Shown: positions 1 to 5,125 of the stretch, piece after piece
Numbering within the stretch: position 1 is the stretch's first letter
How the letters are laid out: the number at the start of each line of letters is the position of its first letter
From: Methanoregula sp. UBA276
Lineage (GTDB): Archaea; Halobacteriota; Methanomicrobia; Methanomicrobiales; Methanospirillaceae
Assembly (NCBI GenBank): GCA_002508495.1
Contig: DANA01000006.1
Span: 14,402 to 25,510 of the forward strand
Direction: 5' to 3'
DNA: 11,109 nt
Position numbers and translations under genes: made by a program
The notes under the pieces: generated by a model
Database searches by the model: none
Seen by the model: only the letters and a program-made list of their open reading frames with translations
What the model was told of the DNA's origin: nothing

Positions 1-560
1 TCCGATGAGACACCTTTCCTGCACCCGATCCCGACCGAATATTCGCCTTCCTTTACGAGAATAGAAACGTCAGGGCCGGCAAGGACGATTGCCGGGCCTT
101 TAACGGCATGGATCGGAACATCCGTCTCCAGAAGCGCCGCATTCACCGGGCGGGTCGAGGTGCGGTTCACCACATCAGTCCCGCTCCGCTGTGCAATCGT
201 CTCCACGGAATCCCGTCCCCGGGATTCGGTAGCCGTGGTGATGACCGGCTGCATGCCCAGCCCCGCAAGCTCCCGTGCAAGATCGTTGGCGCCATGGTGA
301 CCCCCCAGCAGTGGTATGGCAAAACGACCGTCCGGGCTGACAACAACAACCGCGGGGTCTTTCCACTTGTCATTGAGGAGCGGAGCAATCTTGCGGACAA
401 CAATACCCATCGACATCAGGGCAACAATCCGGCGGTACCGCAAAAAGACGGCCGGAAAAGCATCGGAGGTGTAATTGAGGAGATCTGCATGCAGGAATGC
501 AGCTATCTCCTGTGCTTCCATGCACGAATACGGGAACGTGATAACAACGGTTTCCTTCAT
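1..560 (-). CDS. cbiG: Cobalt-precorrin-5A hydrolase CbiG, N-terminal 186 residues (partial, runs off left edge)
   Basis: CbiG opens the delta-lactone of cobalt-precorrin-5A and releases the two-carbon fragment as acetaldehyde, giving cobalt-precorrin-5B in the anaerobic cobalamin pathway. The reading frame stays open from the ATG at 560 to base 1. It shows the family hallmarks: the GIVVRKIAPLL segment (about residues 52-62), DPAVVVV (68-74), the GGHHGAND glycine/histidine motif (86-93) and GIGCRKG (177-183), where the C-terminal CobE-like domain begins. The rest of that domain lies outside the window. The start ATG overlaps the cbiF stop as ATGA (557-560) and has no clear Shine-Dalgarno sequence, so translation is probably coupled to cbiF. 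Family identity is secure; completeness of the C-terminus cannot be judged here. Confidence 0.93.
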   Translation of the reverse strand, partial: MKETVVITFPYSCMEAQEIAAFLHADLLNYTSDAFPAVFLRYRRIVALMSMGIVVRKIAPLLNDKWKDPAVVVVSPDGRFAIPLLGGHHGANDLARELAGLGMQPVITTATESRGRDSVETIAQRSGTDVVNRTSTRPVNAALLETDVPIHAVKGPAIVLAGPDVSILVKEGEYSVGIGCRKGVSS

Positions 561-1291
561 GAGTAGAGGTGGGACCGCTGATATTCCGACCCGGTCCCGA
601 GGACTGCCTGACCGACGATCAGGAGCGCGGACCTGGTGATGCCGGCTGCCTGTGCTTTCTGGGCAATATCGTCAACCGTACCGGTGATGATCTGCTGGTC
701 AGGCCATGACGCATGGTACACGATGACCGCGGGGGTGTCCGGGGGGCAGGAGAGTTTTTTGGTTATCTCAAAGAAGTGCTCGCTGCCGAGATAGAACGCC
801 ATGGTTGCCGGAACTTTCGAGAGTTCTGCAATATCGTCCTTTTCCAGTGTTTTTCCAGACGGCCGGGTGATGATGAGGGTCTCCGAGACCCCCCGGGGGG
901 TGAATTCCGTGGTGAGGGCTGCTGCAGCGGCAAAAGCCGACGAGACCCCGGGGACTATCCGGACCGCGATATGGTTCTTTTTCAGTTCCGCGATCTGCTC
1001 AACAATGGAGCCATACAGGGACGGGTCACCGGAATGGAGCCGGACAACGGTCTTTCCGGCCCGGGCCCGGGCCGTCATCAGGGAGACCAGAGCGTCGAGT
1101 TTCATGCCCCAGCTGTTGATCTTTTCTGCCGCAGGGCTGATGGTTACCAGTGCCGGGTTGACGAGGGATCCGGCATAGAGGAGAACATCGGCCTTTTCTA
1201 AAAGAGCCCTGCCTTTCACGGTGATAAGGTCCGGGTCCCCGGGGCCGGCCCCGACAAACCAGATGGCGGGTTCAGCTTCATTTCCGGGCAT
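557..1291 (-). CDS. cbiF: Cobalt-precorrin-4 C11-methyltransferase CbiF
   Basis: CbiF transfers a methyl group from S-adenosylmethionine to C-11 of cobalt-precorrin-4, giving cobalt-precorrin-5A, the substrate of CbiG encoded next. The 244-residue length is normal for the uroporphyrinogen/corrin methyltransferase family. Visible motifs are the N-terminal GAGPGDPDLITVKG loop (residues 14-27), YAGSLVNP (39-46), the SAM-binding HSGDPSLYG (86-94), PGVSS (114-118) and the RGVSETLIITR stretch (133-143) typical of CbiF/CobM rather than other ring methylases. The start at 1291 lies inside the end of cbiL (14-base overlap). The only other nearby ATG is out of frame, so this start is well supported. 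Cytoplasmic enzyme, transcribed with its neighbours. Confidence 0.95.
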   Translation of the reverse strand: MPGNEAEPAIWFVGAGPGDPDLITVKGRALLEKADVLLYAGSLVNPALVTISPAAEKINSWGMKLDALVSLMTARARAGKTVVRLHSGDPSLYGSIVEQIAELKKNHIAVRIVPGVSSAFAAAAALTTEFTPRGVSETLIITRPSGKTLEKDDIAELSKVPATMAFYLGSEHFFEITKKLSCPPDTPAVIVYHASWPDQQIITGTVDDIAQKAQAAGITRSALLIVGQAVLGTGSEYQRSHLYS

Positions 1292-1883
1292 ACATCACGC
1301 TCATGTAATCACTCTTCTCGGGTAGTTCATCATCATGGTACACGCGCATATCAGAAAAGAACATCCGTTCAACCAGGACAAACGTTTGGTATCCTTCTTT
1401 TTGCAGTTCAGCTGCCTTCTTTTTCGGGCTCCTGACCTTGAGGAAGATACCAGCACCGGGCTCCGAACCATCGGTAACGGAGAAACCGCTGTTGACACTG
1501 ACACCGGAAGCTGCAGCAAATGCGGTTATGGAACTGATGCCGGGTTCGGTCCGGAATTCAATGGCCGGGTGCGTTTCTGCGATGACTGCGCAGAGGCGTG
1601 AGAAGGTCGAGAAGAAGTTGGGATCTCCCAAAATACCAAATACCGCAAGACCACGATCTGCAACCGGGGCAATCTTTCTCGCATTCTGTTCCATGCATTC
1701 ACGGATACGTGCTTCGTCATCGGTCATCGGGAAGTCAAGCATAACCGGTTCCCGGTAGGGAGAGACAAGGTCATGGGCGATCCGGCCCGGTACAAAGACC
1801 TCATCGGCCTCCCGGATAAGCCGGACCGCCCGCAGGGTAAGAAGTTCGGGATCGCCCGGCCCGAGACCGAGACCTACGAGCAT
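1278..1883 (-). CDS. cbiL: Cobalt-precorrin-2 C20-methyltransferase CbiL
   Basis: CbiL methylates C-20 of the cobalt-precorrin-2/cobalt-factor II intermediate using S-adenosylmethionine, an early step that marks the ring for later contraction. The 201-residue protein has the family's GLGPGDPELLTL loop at its very N-terminus (residues 6-17), ILGDPNFFSTFSRL (84-97, the CbiL/CobI form of the GDP motif) and PGISS (114-118). It is somewhat shorter than many bacterial CbiL proteins (about 230 residues) but shows no internal break. The ATG at 1883 lies within the last codons of cbiT (10-base overlap). No separate promoter is visible, so it is probably translated from the cbiT-led transcript. Confidence 0.92.
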   Translation of the reverse strand: MLVGLGLGPGDPELLTLRAVRLIREADEVFVPGRIAHDLVSPYREPVMLDFPMTDDEARIRECMEQNARKIAPVADRGLAVFGILGDPNFFSTFSRLCAVIAETHPAIEFRTEPGISSITAFAAASGVSVNSGFSVTDGSEPGAGIFLKVRSPKKKAAELQKEGYQTFVLVERMFFSDMRVYHDDELPEKSDYMSVMYARK

Positions 1884-2422
1884 GCAGCCCCCCGGGCAAC
1901 GATGATATACACGGGGTCGATGGGCCGGAACATGATGCTGCCGGCGATTTCCTGCGACCGCGAGACCTGCACTTGGACCACTTCGCAGAAGAGTCCCAGG
2001 CCGGTCAGTACCCGGACCGCCCGTTCAAGAGTGCTGAGCAGGACTGCATTGATAACGATCGTGCGTTTGACGTGGGCTGCAACCACGGGGAGCAGATCTT
2101 CAAGGCCGGAAGTCCCGCCAAGAAATGCGCAGTCCCAGACCTGACTTGTTTTCAGGAAGTCTGCGGCATTGGTGCAGAAAAAATCGATATTCTGCACCCC
2201 GGCCGCCCGGGCATTGCCGGTAGCCATCGAGACTGCCTCCGCCCGTTTGTCAAGGGAGATGACTTTTTGTGCAATCTTTGCCATTGCAACAGAGACCTTG
2301 CCGGTCCCGCACCCGATCTCAAGGACCGTGTCGGTGCCATTGAGCCCCAGTTTCAAAAGAGAGACTGCCAGGATCTCGTCCTGGGTCGGGCCGCCGGCCA
2401 ATTTTTCCCCGCTCATCTGCAC
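1874..2422 (-). CDS. cbiT: Cobalt-precorrin C15-methyltransferase (decarboxylating) CbiT
   Basis: CbiT methylates C-15 and removes the carboxyl group of the C-12 acetate side chain late in corrin synthesis. Unlike CbiF and CbiL it has a class I Rossmann methyltransferase fold. The PTQDEILAVSLLKL helix (residues 12-25) is typical of CbiT, followed by VLEIGCGTG (33-41), the SAM-binding glycine loop, and an acidic residue after strand 2 (D58 in ISLDKR). The frame can start at a GTG (2422) or at the ATG six bases later (2416). The ATG seems more likely because a TATA-like box at 2441-2447 would place the transcript start almost on it. As CbiT it is the first gene of the visible operon and diverges from the TIGR00266 gene. 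Confidence 0.93.
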   Translation of the reverse strand: MQMSGEKLAGGPTQDEILAVSLLKLGLNGTDTVLEIGCGTGKVSVAMAKIAQKVISLDKRAEAVSMATGNARAAGVQNIDFFCTNAADFLKTSQVWDCAFLGGTSGLEDLLPVVAAHVKRTIVINAVLLSTLERAVRVLTGLGLFCEVVQVQVSRSQEIAGSIMFRPIDPVYIIVARGAACS

Positions 2423-2439
2423 AATTTTGGTTGTTTTAT

Positions 2440-2447
2440 CGTATTAA
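2440..2447 (-). promoter_or_regulatory. Candidate TATA box for the cbiT-led cobalamin operon
   Basis: On the minus strand the sequence TTAATACG lies about 26-30 bases before the ATG at 2416. That is the usual spacing from an archaeal TATA box to the transcription start. It would give a leaderless or nearly leaderless cbiT mRNA, which fits the lack of a Shine-Dalgarno sequence there. This is a single-site pattern match and unproven. No cobalamin riboswitch-like leader can fit in this short region. Confidence 0.35.
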
Positions 2448-2514
2448 GGCTTGTTTTGCATCCCGCTCGCTGGTACATCCGGGTTCCCGCAACCGTATTC
2501 TGGCCGGGTCCATG

Positions 2515-2528
2515 GATAATAATACATT
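2515..2528 (+). promoter_or_regulatory. Candidate TATA region for the TIGR00266 gene
   Basis: An A/T-rich run, AATAATACATTT, lies about 35-48 bases before the chosen ATG at 2563. It would place the transcript start near 2545-2550 with a leader of about 15 bases. A GTGA (2554-2557), five bases before the ATG, could pair with the 16S rRNA tail. Pattern evidence only. Confidence 0.3.
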
Positions 2529-2562
2529 TCACCTCAAACGGACAAAACCGCTAGTGAAGCAT

Positions 2563-3261
2563 ATGAAGCATGAAATAATCGGCGACAACCTCCAGATGGC
2601 AACCATTCACCTTGTGCCCGGCGAGGGAGTATTTGCAGAAGCCGGGGCCATGGTCAACATGAGCGGCCATATCGCCATGGAGAGCCAGCTGGCCGGCGGG
2701 ATCATCTCCGGGCTCAAGCGGGCTGTTGGCGGGGACAGCATCTTTCTGACAAAATTCTCTGCACGGGAGAAGGCCGGGTTCGTCTCCTTTGCCGGCACGA
2801 TGCCCGGCAAGATCTTCTGCATCAGGCTCATCGAAGGATCATCCTTCATCGCCCAGCGAAGTTCGTTTCTGGCCTGCGAAGAGACCGTGACCCTCGATAT
2901 CACGATCACGAAAAGTCTCCGTGCGGGCCTCTTCGGGGGGGAGGGGTTCATCTTCCAGCACATGACCGGTTCAGGTCTTGCATTCCTCCACTGCTGTGGT
3001 GACATCGTTGAACTTGACCTTAAGCCGGATGAAGTGATAAAAGTCCAGACCGGCCTTGTTGTCGGGTTCGATCACACCGTGAATTACGATATTGCACTTG
3101 TCGGTGGTATTACGACCGCACTCTTTGGCGGGGAAGGGCTGTTTGTCACCACCCTGACCGGGCCGGGCAGGGTGGTCCTCCAGTCCATGGATCTTGCCAG
3201 GATCGCTGCATCCCTTATCCCGTACCTGCCCAAACCGGAACCCCAGAACCGGCTTACATAA
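2563..3261 (+). CDS. TIGR00266/AIM24 family protein
   Basis: A 232-residue protein of the widespread TIGR00266 (AIM24-like) family, whose biochemical role is not established. The N-terminus MKHEIIGDNLQ and the phrases EAGAMVNMSG (26-35), GGIISGLKRAVGG (45-57) and LTGPGRVVLQS (198-208) are family hallmarks. Two glycine-rich units, GLFGGEGFIF (122-131) and ALFGGEGLFV (186-195), show the internal duplication expected of its beta-sandwich fold. No signal peptide or membrane span is visible, so it is probably cytoplasmic. The frame is open further upstream (ATG at 2512, GTG at 2554). I chose 2563 because it matches the usual family N-terminus and has a GTGA five bases ahead. It stands alone, divergent from the cobalamin operon, and nothing ties it to that pathway. 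Confidence 0.88.
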   Translation: MKHEIIGDNLQMATIHLVPGEGVFAEAGAMVNMSGHIAMESQLAGGIISGLKRAVGGDSIFLTKFSAREKAGFVSFAGTMPGKIFCIRLIEGSSFIAQRSSFLACEETVTLDITITKSLRAGLFGGEGFIFQHMTGSGLAFLHCCGDIVELDLKPDEVIKVQTGLVVGFDHTVNYDIALVGGITTALFGGEGLFVTTLTGPGRVVLQSMDLARIAASLIPYLPKPEPQNRLT

Positions 3262-3264
3262 CCC

Positions 3265-3269
3265 TTTTT
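3265..3269 (+). terminator. Candidate T-tract terminator of the TIGR00266 gene
   Basis: A run of five T lies just after the stop codon. Archaeal transcription commonly ends at such T tracts without a hairpin. Weak by itself. Confidence 0.3.
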
Positions 3270-3542
3270 GGCTCTCGTGGAACTAAAATTATTCCGGCAT
3301 TCATTTACATTTTCTCTGCTCTGGAGAAACGCGTTGAAGTGTTGATTGAGCCTGACGTCCCCATACCCCCGTTAAGATGCTTGCCGCCACCCCCACCATG
3401 GCAACCCCGTGGTATCCTCCTTCGGTTTATTCCCCATGAGAATGCCCCAGCACGGTGATTCCTCAATTCAAGCCACCAGAAATTTTTGTTTCGGTTTTTT
3501 TTAAAACACCCTCAAAGCAACATTTCAGACGTTCCCGGGGGC

Positions 3543-3582
3543 TACGGGTCCACCTCTTCCCCATCACTGTAGGACCCCCGTA
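3543..3582. repeat. Inverted repeat / hairpin with GGGTCC and GGACCC arms
   Basis: GGGTCC (3546-3551) pairs perfectly with GGACCC (3572-3577) across a 20-base loop. The stem can continue as TAC (3543-3545) with GTA (3580-3582) past a two-C bulge, giving nine base pairs. It could form in RNA from either strand. Confidence 0.45.
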
Positions 3583-3628
3583 TTGCAATGACGACATATT
3601 TCCTGGTATCGACTTCGTCCAATCATAA

Positions 3629-3662
3629 TGCGCCCCTTCCCCCTCGGGCGACTGGAGGCGCA
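3629..3662. repeat. Inverted repeat TGCGCC / GGCGCA
   Basis: TGCGCC (3629-3634) and GGCGCA (3657-3662) are perfect reverse complements, 22 bases apart. This is the second of several hairpins in series in this intergenic region. Confidence 0.4.
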
Positions 3663-3675
3663 AACGGGGGGGTAT

Positions 3676-3709
3676 GGTTATAATTGGTGGCTCACACGGA
3701 GGAATAACC
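3676..3709. repeat. Inverted repeat GGTTAT / ATAACC flanked by G and C runs
   Basis: GGTTAT (3676-3681) pairs with ATAACC (3704-3709). The flanking G run (3666-3672) and C run (to 3712) can extend the stem past a three-base TAT bulge. The A/T-rich TTATAATT inside also resembles a TATA box on either strand. Confidence 0.4.
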
Positions 3710-3746
3710 CCCAACAAAGTTCATCGCCCCCGTGCGTCCAGCATTG

Positions 3747-3754
3747 AAAATATA
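3747..3754 (+). promoter_or_regulatory. Candidate TATA box for a small RNA
   Basis: AAAATATA stands out in GC-rich surroundings. With normal archaeal spacing it would start a plus-strand transcript near 3777, just before a nested hairpin. There is no open reading frame downstream that it could serve. Confidence 0.3.
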
Positions 3755-3776
3755 GGGGACACAATCGCATCCGCAA

Positions 3777-3870
3777 GCCCTTGACCCTTGCACGACGCTG
3801 GGGGCCATGCCGCCCCCATAAGGAGCGTAAGGATCCGGGCAAGGACGTCATTCATCATGCCGGGTTTTTT
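3777..3870 (+). ncRNA. Candidate small structured RNA (about 95 nt)
   Basis: Three signals line up on the plus strand. A TATA-like box at 3747-3754 predicts a start near 3777. A nested hairpin follows: outer arms ACGCT 3795-3799 and AGCGT 3824-3828, inner arms GGGGGC 3800-3805 and GCCCCC 3812-3817. A second stem (3835-3841 with 3858-3863, one bulged G) runs straight into a T6 tract at 3865-3870, like an intrinsic terminator. I do not recognise a known RNA family. It would converge on the 3' end of the caspase-like gene (3919). The call is an inference from pattern; expression is unknown. Confidence 0.3.
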
Positions 3871-3878
3871 CATCATGC
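3851..3878. repeat. Two direct copies of TTCATCATGC, 18-base period
   Basis: TTCATCATGC occurs at 3851-3860 and again at 3869-3878. Each copy is followed by CGGG or GGG. The T6 tract of the candidate RNA terminator lies between the copies. Confidence 0.5.
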
Positions 3879-3882
3879 GGGA

Positions 3883-3904
3883 GTGGGCCCACGCACATGT
3901 GCGT
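3883..3904. repeat. Two adjoining perfect palindromes (10 and 14 bases)
   Basis: GTGGGCCCAC (3883-3892) and ACGCACATGTGCGT (3891-3904) are each perfect dyads and share two bases. They lie 15 bases past the stop of the caspase-like gene. They could be a 3' hairpin of that mRNA or a protein-binding site; a T4 run follows on the plus strand. Confidence 0.55.
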
Positions 3905-3918
3905 TTTGAAAAGAGCAC

Positions 3919-4638
3919 TTATTTTTTCTTCCAGCCAAGCTGGGCAAGGAGGTTTGCGGTCTCGTCCTGTGCCTTTTCATCCGGGCTCCGGGGCTGGACG
4001 ACTAAGGTGATCGCATCTTTGAGCCGGACATTTTTGGGCTTTTCCCTGCAGAGGACATGGTCTCCATTAAACCGGCTGAGGGCCCGTACGAAGGCCCCGA
4101 GGATCTTCTTTCTGCTCCGCAGGTCGCGCTTATTCAGTTTCATGAGATGCTCCATGATGGAGATATCGATGAGCGTGCTTGCCATCCAGCTGATCTCGCA
4201 GGTATACCCGAATATCCACGCTATATGGGAATTTTTGGTTGTGGAGATGAAATCAGAAATATTGGTCCCGATGTTACAGGATCCGATGAGCACTCCCTCG
4301 ATATTGGAATAGTTTGCAGCATTCTGCAGGGTCTTGAACATCCGCGGGAGCTTGACACCGGTCTTTGCCTTGAGGCCGCCAAGCCGTTTTCCGGTCCCGT
4401 GGGCAGCAAGGTAGAGAAAGAGCCGGTCCTCCCGGGTGTTGGTGAGATCGTCTTCCAGCGCGTGGCGGAACCCCTCCTTCTCGTAAAAATTGGCATAATA
4501 GATATTGAAGTCCCCTTCCAGGCTCTCCAGTCCCTCGAAAAAATGGAGCACTGAAGGGCGCTTGGGCTTCTCTTCCGGGGTCCACCACAGCCCTTCGATA
4601 ACCAGGAGTGCACTTCGTGTCATGCCCTGCCGCCGCAT
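3919..4638 (-). CDS. Standalone caspase/CHAT-like protein (clan CD cysteine peptidase fold, predicted)
   Basis: A 239-residue soluble protein. LFLYLAAHGTG (residues 73-83) is a hydrophobic strand ending in a His-Gly turn. VLIGSCNIG (116-124) is a second strand ending in Ser-Cys. This spacing and order match the His/Cys dyad of caspase-like and CHAT peptidases (H80, C121). The downstream IFGYTCEISWMAS segment (142-154), followed by a helix, also resembles CHAT-type proteins that carry a 'GY..EVDW' phrase. No target-recognition, repeat or membrane domain is attached, so substrate and role are unknown; activity is not shown. The C-terminus is basic (ends GWKKK). I kept the ATG at 4638, which has a GGTG about ten bases upstream; an in-frame ATG at 4623 is the alternative. 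It diverges from the small gene at 4790. Confidence 0.7.
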   Translation of the reverse strand: MRRQGMTRSALLVIEGLWWTPEEKPKRPSVLHFFEGLESLEGDFNIYYANFYEKEGFRHALEDDLTNTREDRLFLYLAAHGTGKRLGGLKAKTGVKLPRMFKTLQNAANYSNIEGVLIGSCNIGTNISDFISTTKNSHIAWIFGYTCEISWMASTLIDISIMEHLMKLNKRDLRSRKKILGAFVRALSRFNGDHVLCREKPKNVRLKDAITLVVQPRSPDEKAQDETANLLAQLGWKKK

Positions 4639-4667
4639 TAAACTCTTACACCTTATGAAGCACCGGC

Positions 4668-4682
4668 TACGTGATAAATTTT
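4668..4682 (-). promoter_or_regulatory. Candidate TATA region for the caspase-like gene
   Basis: On the minus strand an A/T-rich run reading AAAAAAATTTATCAC lies about 30-45 bases ahead of the ATG at 4638. It would put the transcript start near 4650 and leave a leader of about 14 bases that contains the GGTG. Pattern only. Confidence 0.35.
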
Positions 4683-4710
4683 TTTAAGGAAACACGAACC
4701 CTGCCGAATC

Positions 4711-4717
4711 TATAAAT
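4711..4717 (+). promoter_or_regulatory. TATA box for the small helical gene
   Basis: CTATAAAT, the best match to an archaeal TATA box in the window, ends at 4717. Normal spacing puts the transcript start near 4740. The ATG at 4721 would then not be transcribed, which supports the start at 4790 and leaves a leader of about 50 bases. Confidence 0.5.
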
Positions 4718-4745
4718 CCCATGCAGGCCGAGCATGTATCGTTGT

Positions 4746-4789
4746 CCGGCGGGACTGCGGTCCCCGGCCGGCCCTTTTCGAGGTTTTTT
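4746..4789 (+). promoter_or_regulatory. Leader hairpin followed by T tracts (possible attenuator)
   Basis: GGGAC (4751-4755) pairs perfectly with GTCCC (4760-4764) around a TGCG tetraloop. CCGGC (4746-4750) continues the stem with GCCGG (4767-4771) past a two-base bulge. The ten-pair GC-rich stem is followed by TTTT (4775-4778) and TTTTTT (4784-4789). The T6 tract sits between the GAGG ribosome site (4780-4783) and the ATG. The layout resembles an intrinsic terminator inside a 5' leader, but no competing antiterminator helix was found. Confidence 0.4.
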
Positions 4790-5122
4790 ATGACCGACCC
4801 CGACCCGGAACAATCTCCTGCCCCTCCCGCATCGAATAGCGCTGCGACCGTTTGTGAACCGGATATCCTCCCTGCCAACCTGACGCTTGAGCATCTTATC
4901 GATCTCACGGGCGAGATGGAGCACCTCAACGAACTCGTCCTGCTCCACCTGGAAAACGTTGGGGGGTTCACCTGCACGGCAGCCTATTTCTCCACGGTCC
5001 AGCCCGTCCTCGACCTGCTGGAGGCGGAGATCCGTTTCCATTACCGGGCAGCTATGAACCGGGACGAGATAAAAGCAATAATCAGCGCGTGGATCGATGA
5101 GGAGATCTGCCTGCTGCAGTGA
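4790..5122 (+). CDS. Small acidic helical protein of unknown function (110 aa)
   Basis: I do not recognise this family. The first 25 residues are Pro/Ala/Ser-rich and look disordered. From about residue 30 the protein reads as amphipathic helices rich in Leu and Glu (LTLEHLIDLTGEMEHLNELV, 31-50; VLDLLEAEIRFHYR, 73-86; DEIKAIISAWIDEEI, 92-106), with one conserved-looking aromatic patch. No membrane span, signal peptide or cysteine cluster is seen (Cys 22, 62 and 107 only). The frame has the strong GC third-position bias of the other genes, which distinguishes it from the opposite-strand frames. The start at 4790 has a GAGG six bases upstream; the longer frame from 4721 would begin before the predicted transcript start. 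It ends three bases before the convergent TraB-family stop. Confidence 0.72.
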   Translation: MTDPDPEQSPAPPASNSAATVCEPDILPANLTLEHLIDLTGEMEHLNELVLLHLENVGGFTCTAAYFSTVQPVLDLLEAEIRFHYRAAMNRDEIKAIISAWIDEEICLLQ

Positions 5123-5125
5123 GGA

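Larger units (their letters stand above)
3262..3918. other. 657-base intergenic region with no convincing gene, rich in potential RNA structure
   Basis: No frame here has normal coding character. The two longest minus-strand frames (3463-3717 and 3721-3918) start with TTG or GTG, lack ribosome sites and have odd, Pro/Gly/Trp-rich translations. The stretch has patches of G or C runs, a T8 tract (about 3494-3502) and several inverted repeats: 3543-3551 with 3572-3582, 3629-3634 with 3657-3662, 3676-3681 with 3704-3709, and 3795-3805 with 3812-3828. It also has adjoining perfect palindromes at 3883-3904 and a 10-base direct repeat. The first 200 bases (3262-3470) show nothing notable beyond the T tract. 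It may hold one or more small RNAs or a decayed mobile or repeated element. Confidence 0.6.

Noticed and set aside
2423..2562. Cobalamin riboswitch or other leader RNA between cbiT and the TIGR00266 gene
   Set aside because: No B12-box-like sequence was seen, and the gap is taken up by two divergent promoters.
3721..3918. Minus-strand frame of 65 codons after the caspase-like gene, with a vaguely signal-peptide-like start and an ASC triplet
   Set aside because: GTG start, no ribosome site, and it covers the palindromes and hairpins. The lipoprotein-like look is too weak to call a gene.
4667..5041. Minus-strand frames opposite the small helical gene
   Set aside because: The plus-strand frame has the GC third-position bias, a GAGG ribosome site and a good TATA box. 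The minus frames have none of these.
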